The notes: a model not told the origin generated them from the sequence alone. A stretch of DNA of 64,000 bases from Agrobacterium leguminum (GCF_015704895.1 NZ_JADQWB010000007.1:62001-126000); one strand, 5' to 3'; positions 45,465-55,775 are shown, counted from the first letter of the stretch. Numbers and translations are program-made.

Positions 45465-46435
45465 CGCGCGGCTCCATCGGTGTTGACGCGCCCGAGCCAC
45501 ATGTAGATGACGGTGATCGAGGCGATGATGAGGAACAGCATGGTGGAGGCTGCAGCACCGTAGGAGAACTTGTCGAAATCGAACAGGTTCTCGCGCGCCA
45601 GCACCGACATGGTGCGGGTCTGGGCGTTGTTGGGCGTCAGGATATAGATGAGGTCGAAGACGCGCATCGCATCCAGCATGCGGAAGATGACGGCGACCAT
45701 GAGGGCCGGGCGGATCATCGGCAAAGTGACGCGGAAGAATACCTTGACGGGATGAATGCCATCCACCTTTGCCGCCTCATACATGTCCTTCGGCACCATT
45801 TGCAGGCCGGCGAGAATGAGCAGCGCCATGAAGGGCGTGGTCTTCCAGATATCGACGATCAGCACGGCGATCATCGCGGTCTCGGGATTGGCAGTCCAGG
45901 CGATCTTGCTGGAGATCAGCCCGAGATTGAGGAACAGGTCGTTCAATATGCCGAACTGGTCGTTCAGCATCCACGCCCACATCTGCGCCGAAACGATGGT
46001 GGGAATGGCCCAGGGCACGAGGATCGCGGCGCGCACGAGGCCGCGTCCCTTGAATTCGGCATTCAGCACCAGCGCGACGATGAGACCGAGCACGGTTTCG
46101 AAGCTGACGGAAAGGATGGTAAATTTGAGGGTGTTGAGAACCGCGCCCCACCATGCGGGATCGGCAAGCAGGCCGCGATAGATGGTGCGGCCGCTGCTGA
46201 GCGTGATCCAGGTGAGGTAGTTCTTAAGGCCGACGAACTGCGCCCCGTCGAGATTGGTGAGCGAGGCGTCGGTGAGGCTGAACCACACGGTGCGCACCAG
46301 CGGCCAGCCCGCCACCAGCGCCAGCACCAGAAATGTGGGGGCAAGGAACAGCCAGGCAGATTTCAGTCGTTCCGACTGCAGGTCGGAGCCGGTGCCGGAT
46401 GCCGCGACCGGTCTTTGAAGGGCTATGTCGTTCAT
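45461..46435 (-). CDS. thuF: ThuF, permease of the trehalose/maltitol importer
   Basis: A 324-residue MalF-type permease. The EAA loop is MYEAAKVDGIHPVKVFFRVTLP. A polar N-terminal tail of about 27 residues precedes the first helix. It follows thuE after a 64-base gap that contains a strong hairpin. Confidence 0.92.
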   Translation of the reverse strand: MNDIALQRPVAASGTGSDLQSERLKSAWLFLAPTFLVLALVAGWPLVRTVWFSLTDASLTNLDGAQFVGLKNYLTWITLSSGRTIYRGLLADPAWWGAVLNTLKFTILSVSFETVLGLIVALVLNAEFKGRGLVRAAILVPWAIPTIVSAQMWAWMLNDQFGILNDLFLNLGLISSKIAWTANPETAMIAVLIVDIWKTTPFMALLILAGLQMVPKDMYEAAKVDGIHPVKVFFRVTLPMIRPALMVAVIFRMLDAMRVFDLIYILTPNNAQTRTMSVLARENLFDFDKFSYGAAASTMLFLIIASITVIYMWLGRVNTDGAAR

Positions 46436-46455
46436 GGGGATATCTCGCGGTTGGG

Positions 46456-46491
46456 GCGCGGGAGGCGATCAGGCGAGACCGCCTCCCGCGC
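46456..46491 (-). promoter_or_regulatory. intercistronic hairpin between thuE and thuF
   Basis: GCGCGGGAGGCG (46456-46467) and CGCCTCCCGCGC (46480-46491) form a perfect 12-pair stem with a 12-base loop and no T-run. It likely protects the thuE message from 3' decay, giving more binding protein than permease. Confidence 0.7.
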
Positions 46492-46499
46492 GGGCCGGA

Positions 46500-47765
46500 T
46501 TACCAGCCGTTGCCTTTGAGATCGGTCAGTTCAACCTCGAGAAGTTCGAGATTTTCAGCCGCCGTGCCGTTGCCGGAGAGCGTGTTGTGCACGGCGCCCC
46601 AGAACTTGGCGGAAACCTCGTTATATTTCACCTTCGCCGAGGCCGAAGGACGGGGAACGGCGGTCTGGAAGATCGGCTTCCATGTCGGCATGAAGGGCTG
46701 CGCGGCAGCGACATCCTTGTCGTCGTAGAGGGATGCGATCGTCGGCATGTTGGAGAGCTGGATCGCGCGCATTTTCTGGGTGTCTTTCGACGCCAGGAAT
46801 TTCACGAGCTGAATGGCAGCTTCCTGATCGTCGGAATATTTCGAAACGGCGAGGTTCCAGCCGCCGAGTGTCGAGGCAGGGGCTTCGCCTTCCGTACCAG
46901 CCGGCAGCGGAGTGACGCCGAACTTGCCCTTGATGGCGCTGTCGTCGCCATTACCCAGTGCATATGCATAGGGCCAGTTGCGCATGAAGACGGAATTGCC
47001 GGTCTGCCAGACGCCGCGCGCTTCCTCTTCCTTATAAGCGAGCACGCCCTGCGGCGCGATGGTGCCGACCCAGCCCTTGGCGGTTTCGATGGCGGCTGCG
47101 GCCTTCTCATTGTTGACGGAGATATCGCCGTTGGTCTCGACAATATGGCCGCCGCCGGCGGAAGCGATCCATTCCAGCGCGTTGCAGGTCAGGCCCTCAT
47201 AGGCGCTACCCTGGAAAACGAAGCCCCAGAGGTCCTTCTGTCCGCCTTCGCGCTCCTTGTCCTGGATTTCCTTGGCGGTCTCGCTCAGTTCCTTCCAGGT
47301 CTTCGGCGGCTGCTTGCCGTATTTTTCCAAAAGGTCCTTGCGATAGAAAAGCGCCGGTGCGTCGGTGAACATCGGCATGGCGACGAGCTTGCCGTCAACC
47401 GTCTGTGAGGCGACGATGGAAGGGAAATGATCGCCGATGACATCCTTTGTCGCTGCGGTCAGATCCACGAACTGGTCGGCCAGTTGCGGCGCCCAGATCA
47501 CGTCCGTCTGGTAGACATCGACATCCTTGTTGCCGGCGGCAAGCCACAGCCGGTACTGGCTGAACTGTTCGCTGGACGATGACGGCATGGTGACGAGATT
47601 GACCTTGTGACCGGTCTCTTTCTCGAAGGCGGCGATCCGTTCGCGGAAGAACGCGACGTTCTTGCCGGTCGAATTGGCGGCGATGGAAAGCTCGGCCGCC
47701 TCAGCCGAAACGGCGGCGGAAAACGCCGCTCCGCACAGGAACAAAGTCTTCATGGAAATATTCAT
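46500..47765 (-). CDS. thuE: ThuE, substrate-binding protein of the trehalose/maltitol importer
   Basis: A 421-residue SBP family 1 protein with a signal peptide (MNISMKTLFLCGAAFSA, cleavage near SAEA). Family blocks include DVDVYQTDVIWAPQLADQ, FTDAPALFYRKDLLEKYG and GVWQTGNSVFMRNWPYAY, characteristic of trehalose/maltose-type binding proteins. ATG 47765 with GGAGGAG eight bases upstream was chosen over a longer frame. First gene of the operon, divergent from the LacI regulator, with operator-like palindromes in between. Confidence 0.92.
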   Translation of the reverse strand: MNISMKTLFLCGAAFSAAVSAEAAELSIAANSTGKNVAFFRERIAAFEKETGHKVNLVTMPSSSSEQFSQYRLWLAAGNKDVDVYQTDVIWAPQLADQFVDLTAATKDVIGDHFPSIVASQTVDGKLVAMPMFTDAPALFYRKDLLEKYGKQPPKTWKELSETAKEIQDKEREGGQKDLWGFVFQGSAYEGLTCNALEWIASAGGGHIVETNGDISVNNEKAAAAIETAKGWVGTIAPQGVLAYKEEEARGVWQTGNSVFMRNWPYAYALGNGDDSAIKGKFGVTPLPAGTEGEAPASTLGGWNLAVSKYSDDQEAAIQLVKFLASKDTQKMRAIQLSNMPTIASLYDDKDVAAAQPFMPTWKPIFQTAVPRPSASAKVKYNEVSAKFWGAVHNTLSGNGTAAENLELLEVELTDLKGNGW

Positions 47766-47805
47766 TGTCAAACTCCTCCGTTGACGCTTCCGATTGTCCT
47801 CAAAA

Positions 47806-47821
47806 TTGAAAGCGCTTTTGA
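47806..47821. promoter_or_regulatory. LacI-type operator-like site near thuE
   Basis: TTGAAAGCGCTTTTGA contains the perfect palindrome AAAGCGCTTT, with a CG centre as bound by LacI-family proteins, 41 bases before the thuE start. Probable binding site of the divergent regulator. Confidence 0.6.
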
Positions 47822-47956
47822 CTGACGCGAGGCTCTCAAAAGCCGAGCAATCTGTCAATACTCTTTCTAATCCCCCGGAAATCGGCTGTTTTCGCCTGCA
47901 ATTTTTCGGCGTTTGCCTTTGGGAATGATCAACTGTAAGGTTTCAGGTGGAGGAAA

Positions 47957-47974
47957 ATTGAAATCGTTTTCAAT
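47957..47974. promoter_or_regulatory. LacI-type operator-like site near thuR
   Basis: ATTGAAA-TCGT-TTTCAAT is an inverted repeat with seven-base arms, 61 bases before thuR. It shares TTGAAA with the thuE site 150 bases away, so one regulator could bridge both and control both genes. Confidence 0.6.
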
Positions 47975-48034
47975 TTTTGTCGGCTTGAAAAATCCGCAGC
48001 GGCGACGCATGCAGGGGCAAATTGGCAAAAAATT

Positions 48035-49048
48035 ATGAAGCTCAAGGAATTCGCAGAGAAAGTCGGGCTCTCGCCCACCACCGTCAGCCGGGCGCTGGGC
48101 GGCTACCCCGAGGTGCGCGAGGAAACGCGCCAGCGGGTGATGGAGGCTGCGCTGAAATACGGCTACCGGCCGAATGCAAACGCTGTCAGGCTGGCGACGG
48201 GCAGGGCAGGCGCCATCGGCGTCGTCATGGGCCGTTCGGGCGGCGGGCACTTCTTTTCCGAATTCATGGGCGGCATGGCGACCCGGCTGGAACGGGAAGA
48301 GACCGACATTCTCGTTAGCGTCACCGTCGACAATAATCTCGATGAGGAACTGGCGATTTTCAGCCGGCTGGCGTCGAGCGGCCGGGTGGATGGCATCATC
48401 GTGCATTCCCCCCGCCCGGAAGATGAACGCATCGCTCTGCTCAACCGGCTGGGTGTGCCCTTCATCGTGCATGGCCGCTCAAAGACGCCTTTCGAACATG
48501 CCTGGCTCGATATCGACAACCACGACGTCACCTATCGTCCGACGATTCATTTTCTGGAGCGCGGACACAGGCGGATCGCCCTTATCAATGGTCCGGTCGG
48601 CCGCACCTTCGTGCAGGACCGCGAGCAGGGTTTTCGCGAGGCGCTGGCCACGCACGGCATTACGCCGGATCCGCGTTTCATGATGAATGAGCACTTCAGC
48701 GAAGAGACGGCCTTTCGCTTCGCCCGCTCGCTGCTGGAACAGACGCCGCGCCCGACGGCTTTTGTGGCGGGCGCGATGATGACGGCGCAGGGTGTCTATC
48801 GCGCCGCGACGCAGATGGGGCTGACGATCGGCAGGGATGTCTCAGTCATCGCCCATGACGACGTGTTTCCTTACCTTACGCCGGAAAGCATGATGCCGCC
48901 GCTTTCCACCACCCGCTCGCCCATGCGCATGGCGGGCATGCGGGTGACGGACCTGCTTTTGCAGATCATCGGCGGCCGTCCCGTTCGCGAGGTTCAGGAA
49001 TTGTGGCCGGTCGAACTGATCTTGCGGGAATCGGTCGGCCCTGCCTGA
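48035..49048 (+). CDS. thuR: ThuR, LacI-family transcriptional regulator
   Basis: A 337-residue regulator: helix-turn-helix in residues 1-22 (MKLKEFAEKVGLSPTTVSRA), hinge helix near 50-58 (NANAVRLATG), then a periplasmic-binding-like effector domain with DGIIVHSPRP and HDDVFPYL. It is divergent from thuE and is the expected repressor of the thu operon, released by the imported disaccharide or its product. The start ATG at 48035 follows directly on LacI family alignment; the ribosome site is weak. Confidence 0.9.
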   Translation: MKLKEFAEKVGLSPTTVSRALGGYPEVREETRQRVMEAALKYGYRPNANAVRLATGRAGAIGVVMGRSGGGHFFSEFMGGMATRLEREETDILVSVTVDNNLDEELAIFSRLASSGRVDGIIVHSPRPEDERIALLNRLGVPFIVHGRSKTPFEHAWLDIDNHDVTYRPTIHFLERGHRRIALINGPVGRTFVQDREQGFREALATHGITPDPRFMMNEHFSEETAFRFARSLLEQTPRPTAFVAGAMMTAQGVYRAATQMGLTIGRDVSVIAHDDVFPYLTPESMMPPLSTTRSPMRMAGMRVTDLLLQIIGGRPVREVQELWPVELILRESVGPA

Positions 49049-49222
49049 ACTTGTCGGCATAGCTCACTGATTCCACTCCATTTCGTGAACGTCAGTTGAT
49101 AACGTTCGCCTTTCGTCATCTATACGTCCGCGCCGTCTCATGTATAATCGGGACAGTCACGGGTGTTATGGAACAGGACCCGGGCCGGCGCGTTGAGGGG
49201 ACGTGTCGAAGGAGGTGGACGG

Positions 49223-49420
49223 ATGTTTGAATTTTTAAAACCGCAACAGCAGACTGTGATCGATGATGTCGAGGCGACCGGCACCTATGCCGATGCGCTG
49301 CTCAACGTTCCGAGCCCGGAACTGAACCGTTCGACCGCTCGTGAGCATGGGCACGAGGCCCACTCCCGCGACTATTGCGAAAATCGCGATATTTCCCGCA
49401 GCGCGCTCGGTTTCGCCTGA
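49223..49420 (+). CDS. small protein, 65 residues, unknown
   Basis: AAGGAGGTG, a near-perfect ribosome site, stands at 49209-49217, six bases before the ATG. A TATAAT box lies at 49143-49148. The protein begins MFEFLKPQQQTVIDDVEATG, is soluble and acidic in its first half, and has no signal peptide or known motif. The signals make it a likely real gene. It stands after thuR as its own unit. Confidence 0.65.
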   Translation: MFEFLKPQQQTVIDDVEATGTYADALLNVPSPELNRSTAREHGHEAHSRDYCENRDISRSALGFA

Positions 49421-49649
49421 GCCATCGCAAAAACCTTCCTAAAAAACGGAACGGACAGGCCGTGCCCGCGTTTTCCCTGTACGACCCGCAGGGCGGCGCA
49501 ACCGGACCGAAGGGACCTGACCGGCATTTGACCGATGGGCGAATTGGGTGTTGCGCCGCCTGATTGGCGACAGCGCAAACGCGCTGTCCCACGAGATAAA
49601 AACGCAGCTTGTGCCCATCGTGGCTAAGCGTGTTTATCAGGAGGCCGCG

Positions 49650-49844
49650 ATGCCAGCCGTTCCCGTCGAACCCTATCCCGAACCGCCGATGCCCGTGCCG
49701 CCGCAGCCGGATATTCCGCCGGTGGAAGAACCGGAACCTGACCGGTTGCCGGACGAGGCGCCGACACCCAACCCCGACGAAAATGATGGGCCGCCGAAGG
49801 TGCTCGCGCCTGTCACGCCTCTCCGTTCTCGAATTTCTTGCTGA
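49650..49844 (+). CDS. small proline-rich protein, 64 residues, unknown
   Basis: AGGAGG lies five bases before ATG 49650. The product is nearly one-fifth to one-third Pro with many Glu and Asp ([19 protein letters not shown]), likely unstructured. An in-frame ATG at 49548 has no ribosome site. Its last 32 bases overlap the 3' end of the convergent glycosylase gene. Function unknown. Confidence 0.5.
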   Translation: MPAVPVEPYPEPPMPVPPQPDIPPVEEPEPDRLPDEAPTPNPDENDGPPKVLAPVTPLRSRISC

Positions 49845-50394
49845 CGAAAGCCGAGCCCTTGAGCCCGAAGCGCCACGGATATTCCGTCGCGCGGCTGATG
49901 CCGATTCGTCTGCCGCTGGTGACGGCGGCGGCTTCTTTCGGCAACCGCAGGAAAAACGGCGCTGCGTTCAACGGCGCGCCGTCCATCTCCGCCGTAATCG
50001 CCAGCGCCTGACAGAGCCTGCCCGGACCTGAGCAGAGAAGTTTCGGCTTGTCAGTTCCCCGTCGCAGTTTCATCATGTCTATGCCGGTCAGGGGTTCGAT
50101 GGCGCGCAGAAGCACGGCGGAACCCGGGGCGCAGACAAAGTTGGCGCACCAGTGAATACCATAGGACCGGTAGACATAAAGACGGCCGGCCGGGCCGAAC
50201 ATTGCCCTGTTGCGCGGGGTCTGCCCGTTAAAACTGTGGGATGCCGGGTCGTCCGGATGATAGGCTTCGGTTTCCACGATGATGCCGCCGGTATTGCCGA
50301 TGCGGAACTCCGCGCCGATGAGGGCGCGGGCCACATCCAGCGCATCGCGCAGGAAGAAACTCTCCTGCATTTCCGGGCCAAAGGCCTGATCCAT
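49813..50394 (-). CDS. 3-methyladenine DNA glycosylase (AAG/MPG family)
   Basis: A 193-residue DNA repair enzyme of PF02245. [16 protein letters not shown] holds the catalytic Glu in the family pattern VETEAY, followed by [23 protein letters not shown] and GPGRLCQAL. It removes alkylated purines such as 3-methyladenine and starts base excision repair. GGAAGGG precedes the ATG. Single gene, convergent with the proline-rich small protein. Confidence 0.93.
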   Translation of the reverse strand: MDQAFGPEMQESFFLRDALDVARALIGAEFRIGNTGGIIVETEAYHPDDPASHSFNGQTPRNRAMFGPAGRLYVYRSYGIHWCANFVCAPGSAVLLRAIEPLTGIDMMKLRRGTDKPKLLCSGPGRLCQALAITAEMDGAPLNAAPFFLRLPKEAAAVTSGRRIGISRATEYPWRFGLKGSAFVSKKFENGEA

Positions 50395-50425
50395 CTGGAA
50401 CCCTTCCGCTCTGCCGTCGTTGTGA

Positions 50426-51657
<1,232 letters not shown>

Positions 51658-51831
51658 TCGCGGCTCGCACTTTCACTGCCACACCATCACGGGCTTGTGT
51701 CCTTATGATTAACGAATGGGTAACGTCTGTTCACGAGACTTTGTCCATGGGCGAGGTTGCCGTGTTGTGGCCACCTTCGATAGTTAAGCGTCTGCCGGAA
51801 AGGCGGGCAAATCAGGCGGGCAGAACGATCC

Positions 51832-52887
51832 ATGGGCATGCAGGCATTGCTGGATTTCGCGGTTGCGGGGTTGCGGCAAAAGGTAAGGGCAGGGGCAAGA
51901 ATGGCCGCGATCGTTGCGATCGGTGGCGGCCTTGCCGCGTGCACTTCCATGGGGCTCGATAGCGTCAAGAAAGACCCGCCGAAACTGTCGTCCAAGATGA
52001 TGGCGCAGATGTCGGCCAAGAGCATGCGCCCGGAAAGCCCTGTCCTCGTTCGCATTTTCAAGCAGGAAAGCGAGCTTGAGGTCTGGAAGGTCGACAAGAC
52101 CGGAAATTACGCGTTGCTCAAGGCCTATCCCATGTGCCGCTGGTCCGGAAAGCTCGGCCCCAAGATGAAAACGGGCGACCGGCAGGCGCCGGAAGGGTTT
52201 TATCATGTCTCGGCCGGCATGCTGAACCCGAACTCACAATATTACGTTTCCTTCAATCTCGGTTATCCCAACCGGCTGGAATCGGCGCTCGGTTACACCG
52301 GGGAGGCGTTGATGGTGCATGGCGCCTGCTCCTCTTCCGGCTGCTACGCCATGACGGATGCCCAGGTGGGCGAGATTTACGCCATCGTCGCGCGTGCGCT
52401 TCAGGGCGGGCAGGACCGCTTTCAGGTACAGGCCTATCCCTTCCGCATGAGCGCAAGGAACATGGTGGCGCATCGGGACGACCCCAATATGCCGTTCTGG
52501 AAGACGCTGAAGGAAGGCTACGACTATTTCGAGGTGACGCGCCGGCAGCCCAAGGTTTCTGTCTGCGGTCGCCGTTATGTCTTCAACAGCGAATTTGCCG
52601 AAGGCGAACCTGCCGATCCGCTGGCGGCCTGCCCGCCGGCCATCAACCAGCAGGATCCGCTGGTGGCTTCGAAACTGGCCGAAGAGCAACAAAAATTTGC
52701 CGCCGCCATGAGTGAGGGAACTTCCAGCCCGCTCAGCGCGTATGTAGACGGCGGCATGCATCCGAGCTTCCGGGCCATTTTGAAATCGAACGGCGCCAAG
52801 GCCATGGCATCGCAGGTTTCCGGCACGAAGTACCCTATCAGCCGCCCCGAGGCGGCGCTGGCAGATCCCTTTGCCGGCGTGAGATGA
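51832..52887 (+). CDS. L,D-transpeptidase, YafK type, lipoprotein
   Basis: A 351-residue protein with lipobox GGLAAC (Cys37 in this start) and an ErfK/YbiS/YafK domain whose catalytic motif is HGACSSSGC with His163 and Cys171, followed by YAMTD. L,D-transpeptidases make 3-3 peptidoglycan cross-links or attach proteins to the wall; YafK homologues can also cut such bonds. The C-terminal third is low-complexity. An alternative start at 51901, nearer the lipobox and with its own GGGG ribosome site, is quite possible. A second L,D-transpeptidase follows 19 bases later. Confidence 0.87.
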   Translation: MGMQALLDFAVAGLRQKVRAGARMAAIVAIGGGLAACTSMGLDSVKKDPPKLSSKMMAQMSAKSMRPESPVLVRIFKQESELEVWKVDKTGNYALLKAYPMCRWSGKLGPKMKTGDRQAPEGFYHVSAGMLNPNSQYYVSFNLGYPNRLESALGYTGEALMVHGACSSSGCYAMTDAQVGEIYAIVARALQGGQDRFQVQAYPFRMSARNMVAHRDDPNMPFWKTLKEGYDYFEVTRRQPKVSVCGRRYVFNSEFAEGEPADPLAACPPAINQQDPLVASKLAEEQQKFAAAMSEGTSSPLSAYVDGGMHPSFRAILKSNGAKAMASQVSGTKYPISRPEAALADPFAGVR

Positions 52888-52906
52888 CGTAAATGAGGTT
52901 TTTCAA

Positions 52907-53692
52907 TTGAACGAGACGACGACGACCCGGCGGGGTTTCCTGCTTGGAGCAGGTGGACTGGCGCTTGCCGGCCTTGCGGGCTGCAACACAACCGCGCGTG
53001 AGGCCGCCCGGCCTGCAGCACCCGCGGACGACCCGATGTATGCCCTGATGTACGGCCCCAAGCCGGACGAGCAGTTCCCGCTGCCGGAAATCCCCTACAA
53101 GCGGATTCCGCGTCAGTTCCTGCGGCAGATGGTGGCGAACCCGACGGGTGAACGCCCCGGCGTTATCGTTGTCGATACCGCCAATCATTTCCTCTATCTC
53201 ACCTATGAGAACAATCAGGCCATGCGTTATGGCGTCGGCCTCGGCCGCGCGGGCTTTGAATGGGCCGGTCGCGGCGTCATTCAGTACAAGCGGCAATGGC
53301 CGCGCTGGACGCCGCCCGATGAGATGATCGCGCGCCAGCCGGAACTCGAACCCTATAGCAGCCGCAACGGCGGCATGGAGCCGGGCCTCAAGAACCCGCT
53401 CGGTGCGCGCGCGCTCTATATCTTCAAGGATGGCAAGGACACGATCTACCGCCTGCACGGCTCGCCGGAATGGTGGACCATCGGCAAGTCGGTATCCTCC
53501 GGCTGCGTGCGCTTGCTCAACCAGGATATCATCGACCTTTACAACCGTGTGCCCGATGGCACGCCGATCGTGGTGACGGCGCTCGGCCCAGCACAGCAGG
53601 GCGTGCCGATCGGTCAGGAAGGTGTGCCCGTGGCGCAATATGGTAACGGCGTGATCGGCGACGGCCTCTCGCAACCGATGCAGACCTACTGA
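52907..53692 (+). CDS. L,D-transpeptidase, ErfK/YbiS type, Tat lipoprotein
   Basis: A 261-residue protein. The start codon is a TTG with GAGG upstream. It has a twin-arginine signal (TTTTRRGFLLGAG) ending in lipobox LAGC (Cys26), so it is probably Tat-exported and lipid-anchored. The catalytic motif HGSPEWWTIGKSVSSGC gives His184 and Cys200, in the classical YkuD pattern with SSGCVRL. It likely forms 3-3 cross-links, abundant in Agrobacterium walls. Encoded directly after another L,D-transpeptidase and ended by a strong terminator. Confidence 0.9.
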   Translation: MNETTTTRRGFLLGAGGLALAGLAGCNTTAREAARPAAPADDPMYALMYGPKPDEQFPLPEIPYKRIPRQFLRQMVANPTGERPGVIVVDTANHFLYLTYENNQAMRYGVGLGRAGFEWAGRGVIQYKRQWPRWTPPDEMIARQPELEPYSSRNGGMEPGLKNPLGARALYIFKDGKDTIYRLHGSPEWWTIGKSVSSGCVRLLNQDIIDLYNRVPDGTPIVVTALGPAQQGVPIGQEGVPVAQYGNGVIGDGLSQPMQTY

Positions 53693-53700
53693 CAGGGCAC

Positions 53701-53734
53701 AAAAAAGGCCGCGCTTCCAGGCGCGGCCTTTTTG
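53701..53734. terminator. bidirectional terminator
   Basis: AAGGCCGCGC (53705-53714) and GCGCGGCCTT (53721-53730) form a perfect stem with A-run before and T-run after, between the convergent transpeptidase and aminotransferase genes. Confidence 0.9.
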
Positions 53735-53746
53735 TTTGCATGGTCT

Positions 53747-55081
53747 TTACTGCGCGCGCTTCAGCGCATCGCCGAGGATCGAGACGATATCGTCGAAATG
53801 GGATTTTTCGGCGATCAGCGGCGGCGAAAGGGCGATGATGTCGCCGGTAACGCGAATGAGCAGGCCGCGCTCGAAGCAATCCACGAAGACATCATAGGCG
53901 CGTGCGCCAGCAGCACCGTCGCGCGATTGCAGCTCGATGCCGGCGATGAAGCCGATGGTGCGGATGTCGATGACATTCGGCAGGCCCTTCAGGGAATGGA
54001 TGGCGTCGTGCCAGACATCCTGCAATTCGGCCGCGCGGGTGAAAAGGCCCTCATCGCGATAGATGTCGAGCGTCGCTATACCGGCGGCGCAGGCGACCGG
54101 GTGGCCGGAATAGGTATAGCCGTGGAACAGCTCGATCTGGTTTTCCGGCCCATGCATCAGCGCATCGTGCACCTTGCGGCTGGTGAAGACCGCGCCCATC
54201 GGGATCGCGCCGTTGGTCAGTCCCTTGGCGGTGGTGACGATATCGGGCGTAACGCCGAAATAATTGGTGGCGAAGGTGGAGCCCATGCGGCCGAAACCGG
54301 TGATGACCTCATCGAAGATCAAGAGGATGCCGTGCTTGTCGCAGATGGCGCGCAGGCGCTCCAGATAACCCTTGGGCGGCACCAGCACGCCGGTGGAGCC
54401 GGCGACCGGCTCGACGATGCAGGCTGCGATGGTTTCCGCACCATGCAGGGCGACCAGACGTTCCAGATCGTCAGCAAGCTCGGCGCCGTGCTCGGGCTGG
54501 CCCTTCACGAAGCTGTTCTTCGCCGGATCATGGGTATGACGCAGGTGGTCTGCGGGAATTTGCGGGAAAACGCGACGGTTGTTGACGAGGCCGCCCACGG
54601 AGATGCCGCCGAAACCGACGCCATGATAACCGCGCTCACGACCGATCAACCGGCTGCGGGTGCCCTGGCCGATGGCGCGCTGATAGGCGATGGCGATCTT
54701 CAGCGCCGTATCGACCGATTCCGATCCGGAGCCCGTATAGAAGACACGGTCGAGTTTTGCACCTTCCGGGCCGGGTGCAATCTCCGCCAGCCGCTCGGCG
54801 AATTCAAAGGCAACCGGGTGGCCCATCTGGAAGGAGGGCGCGTAATCCATCGTCGAAAGCTGGTGCTTGACGGCAGATGCGATCTGCTGGCGGCCGTGGC
54901 CGGCATTGACGCACCAAAGGCCAGCCGTGCCGTCGAGAACCTGGCGACCGTCATTGCTGGTGTAATACATGCCCTCGGCGCTCGTCAGCAGGCGGGGATT
55001 GGCCTTGAACTGCCGGTTGGCGGTAAACGGCATCCAGTAGCTGTCAAGCGAGGTGGAATTGGATCGGCTCGGGTTGTCCAT
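53747..55081 (-). CDS. class III aminotransferase, omega-amino acid:pyruvate type
   Basis: A 444-residue PLP enzyme of the type I fold, class III. Lys286 in TTAKGLTNG binds PLP, Asp257 (IFDEVITGFGR) contacts the pyridine nitrogen, and GSGSESVDTALK holds the phosphate. It resembles beta-alanine:pyruvate and related omega-amino acid transaminases, but GABA or a diamine is also possible. It is divergent from an XRE-cupin regulator, which probably controls it. Confidence 0.9.
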   Translation of the reverse strand: MDNPSRSNSTSLDSYWMPFTANRQFKANPRLLTSAEGMYYTSNDGRQVLDGTAGLWCVNAGHGRQQIASAVKHQLSTMDYAPSFQMGHPVAFEFAERLAEIAPGPEGAKLDRVFYTGSGSESVDTALKIAIAYQRAIGQGTRSRLIGRERGYHGVGFGGISVGGLVNNRRVFPQIPADHLRHTHDPAKNSFVKGQPEHGAELADDLERLVALHGAETIAACIVEPVAGSTGVLVPPKGYLERLRAICDKHGILLIFDEVITGFGRMGSTFATNYFGVTPDIVTTAKGLTNGAIPMGAVFTSRKVHDALMHGPENQIELFHGYTYSGHPVACAAGIATLDIYRDEGLFTRAAELQDVWHDAIHSLKGLPNVIDIRTIGFIAGIELQSRDGAAGARAYDVFVDCFERGLLIRVTGDIIALSPPLIAEKSHFDDIVSILGDALKRAQ

Positions 55082-55190
55082 TGTGGTCTCCTGTTCGTTG
55101 CCGGTGATTGAATGCTATTTTCACGACTGAACAAGCCCTTTTCTCTCTGTGGCCAAGCCATTGAAAATGCTATAGGCCTGAACTCGGGTT

Positions 55191-55204
55191 TTCGATATTT
55201 CGAA
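55191..55204. promoter_or_regulatory. candidate operator of the XRE-cupin regulator
   Basis: TTCGA-TATT-TCGAA is an inverted repeat with five-base arms, 23 bases before the regulator start, in the divergent promoter region shared with the aminotransferase. Confidence 0.4.
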
Positions 55205-55226
55205 CAAGGGCAACGGGGGCTCAGGC

Positions 55227-55775
55227 ATGTCGGTGGATATAGGCGGGCGTTTGCGCCATTTGCGGCTGCGCCACAATATTTCCCAGCGGGAACTGGCAAG
55301 GCGTGCCGGTGTCACCAATTCGACGATTTCTCTGATCGAATCCAACACCTCGAACCCTTCCGTCGGCGCGCTGAAGCGCATTCTTGATGGCATACCGATC
55401 GGCCTTGCCGAGTTTTTCGCTTTCGAGCCGCAGACGAGCCGCAAGGCTTTTTACCGGGCGGATGAGCTGGTTGAAATCGGCAAGGGGCCGATATCCTTCC
55501 GGCAGGTGGGTGAGAATGTCTTCGGCCGCAGCCTGCAAATCCTCAAGGAATGTTACCAGCCGGGCGCAGATACCGGCAAGGTGCCGCTGGTTCACGATGG
55601 CGAGGAAGGAGGAATCATCCTCTCCGGACGGCTGGAAGTGACGGTTGACGAAGAGAGGCGGGTGCTCGGGCCGGGGGATGCCTATTATTTCGAAAGCCGC
55701 AGGCCGCATCGTTTCCGTTGCGTCGGTCCCGTGCCCTGTGAGGTCATCAGCGCCTGCACACCGCCAACCTTCTGA
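55227..55775 (+). CDS. XRE-family transcriptional regulator with cupin domain (PuuR-like)
   Basis: A 182-residue regulator. Helix-turn-helix in residues about 6-60 (LRLRHNISQRELARRAGVTNSTIS) and a small cupin in about 110-180 (HDGEEGGIILSGRLEVTV, then PHRFRCVG). Such proteins, like PuuR, sense small amines or amino acids. It is divergent from the omega-aminotransferase, its probable target. Confidence 0.9.
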   Translation: MSVDIGGRLRHLRLRHNISQRELARRAGVTNSTISLIESNTSNPSVGALKRILDGIPIGLAEFFAFEPQTSRKAFYRADELVEIGKGPISFRQVGENVFGRSLQILKECYQPGADTGKVPLVHDGEEGGIILSGRLEVTVDEERRVLGPGDAYYFESRRPHRFRCVGPVPCEVISACTPPTF

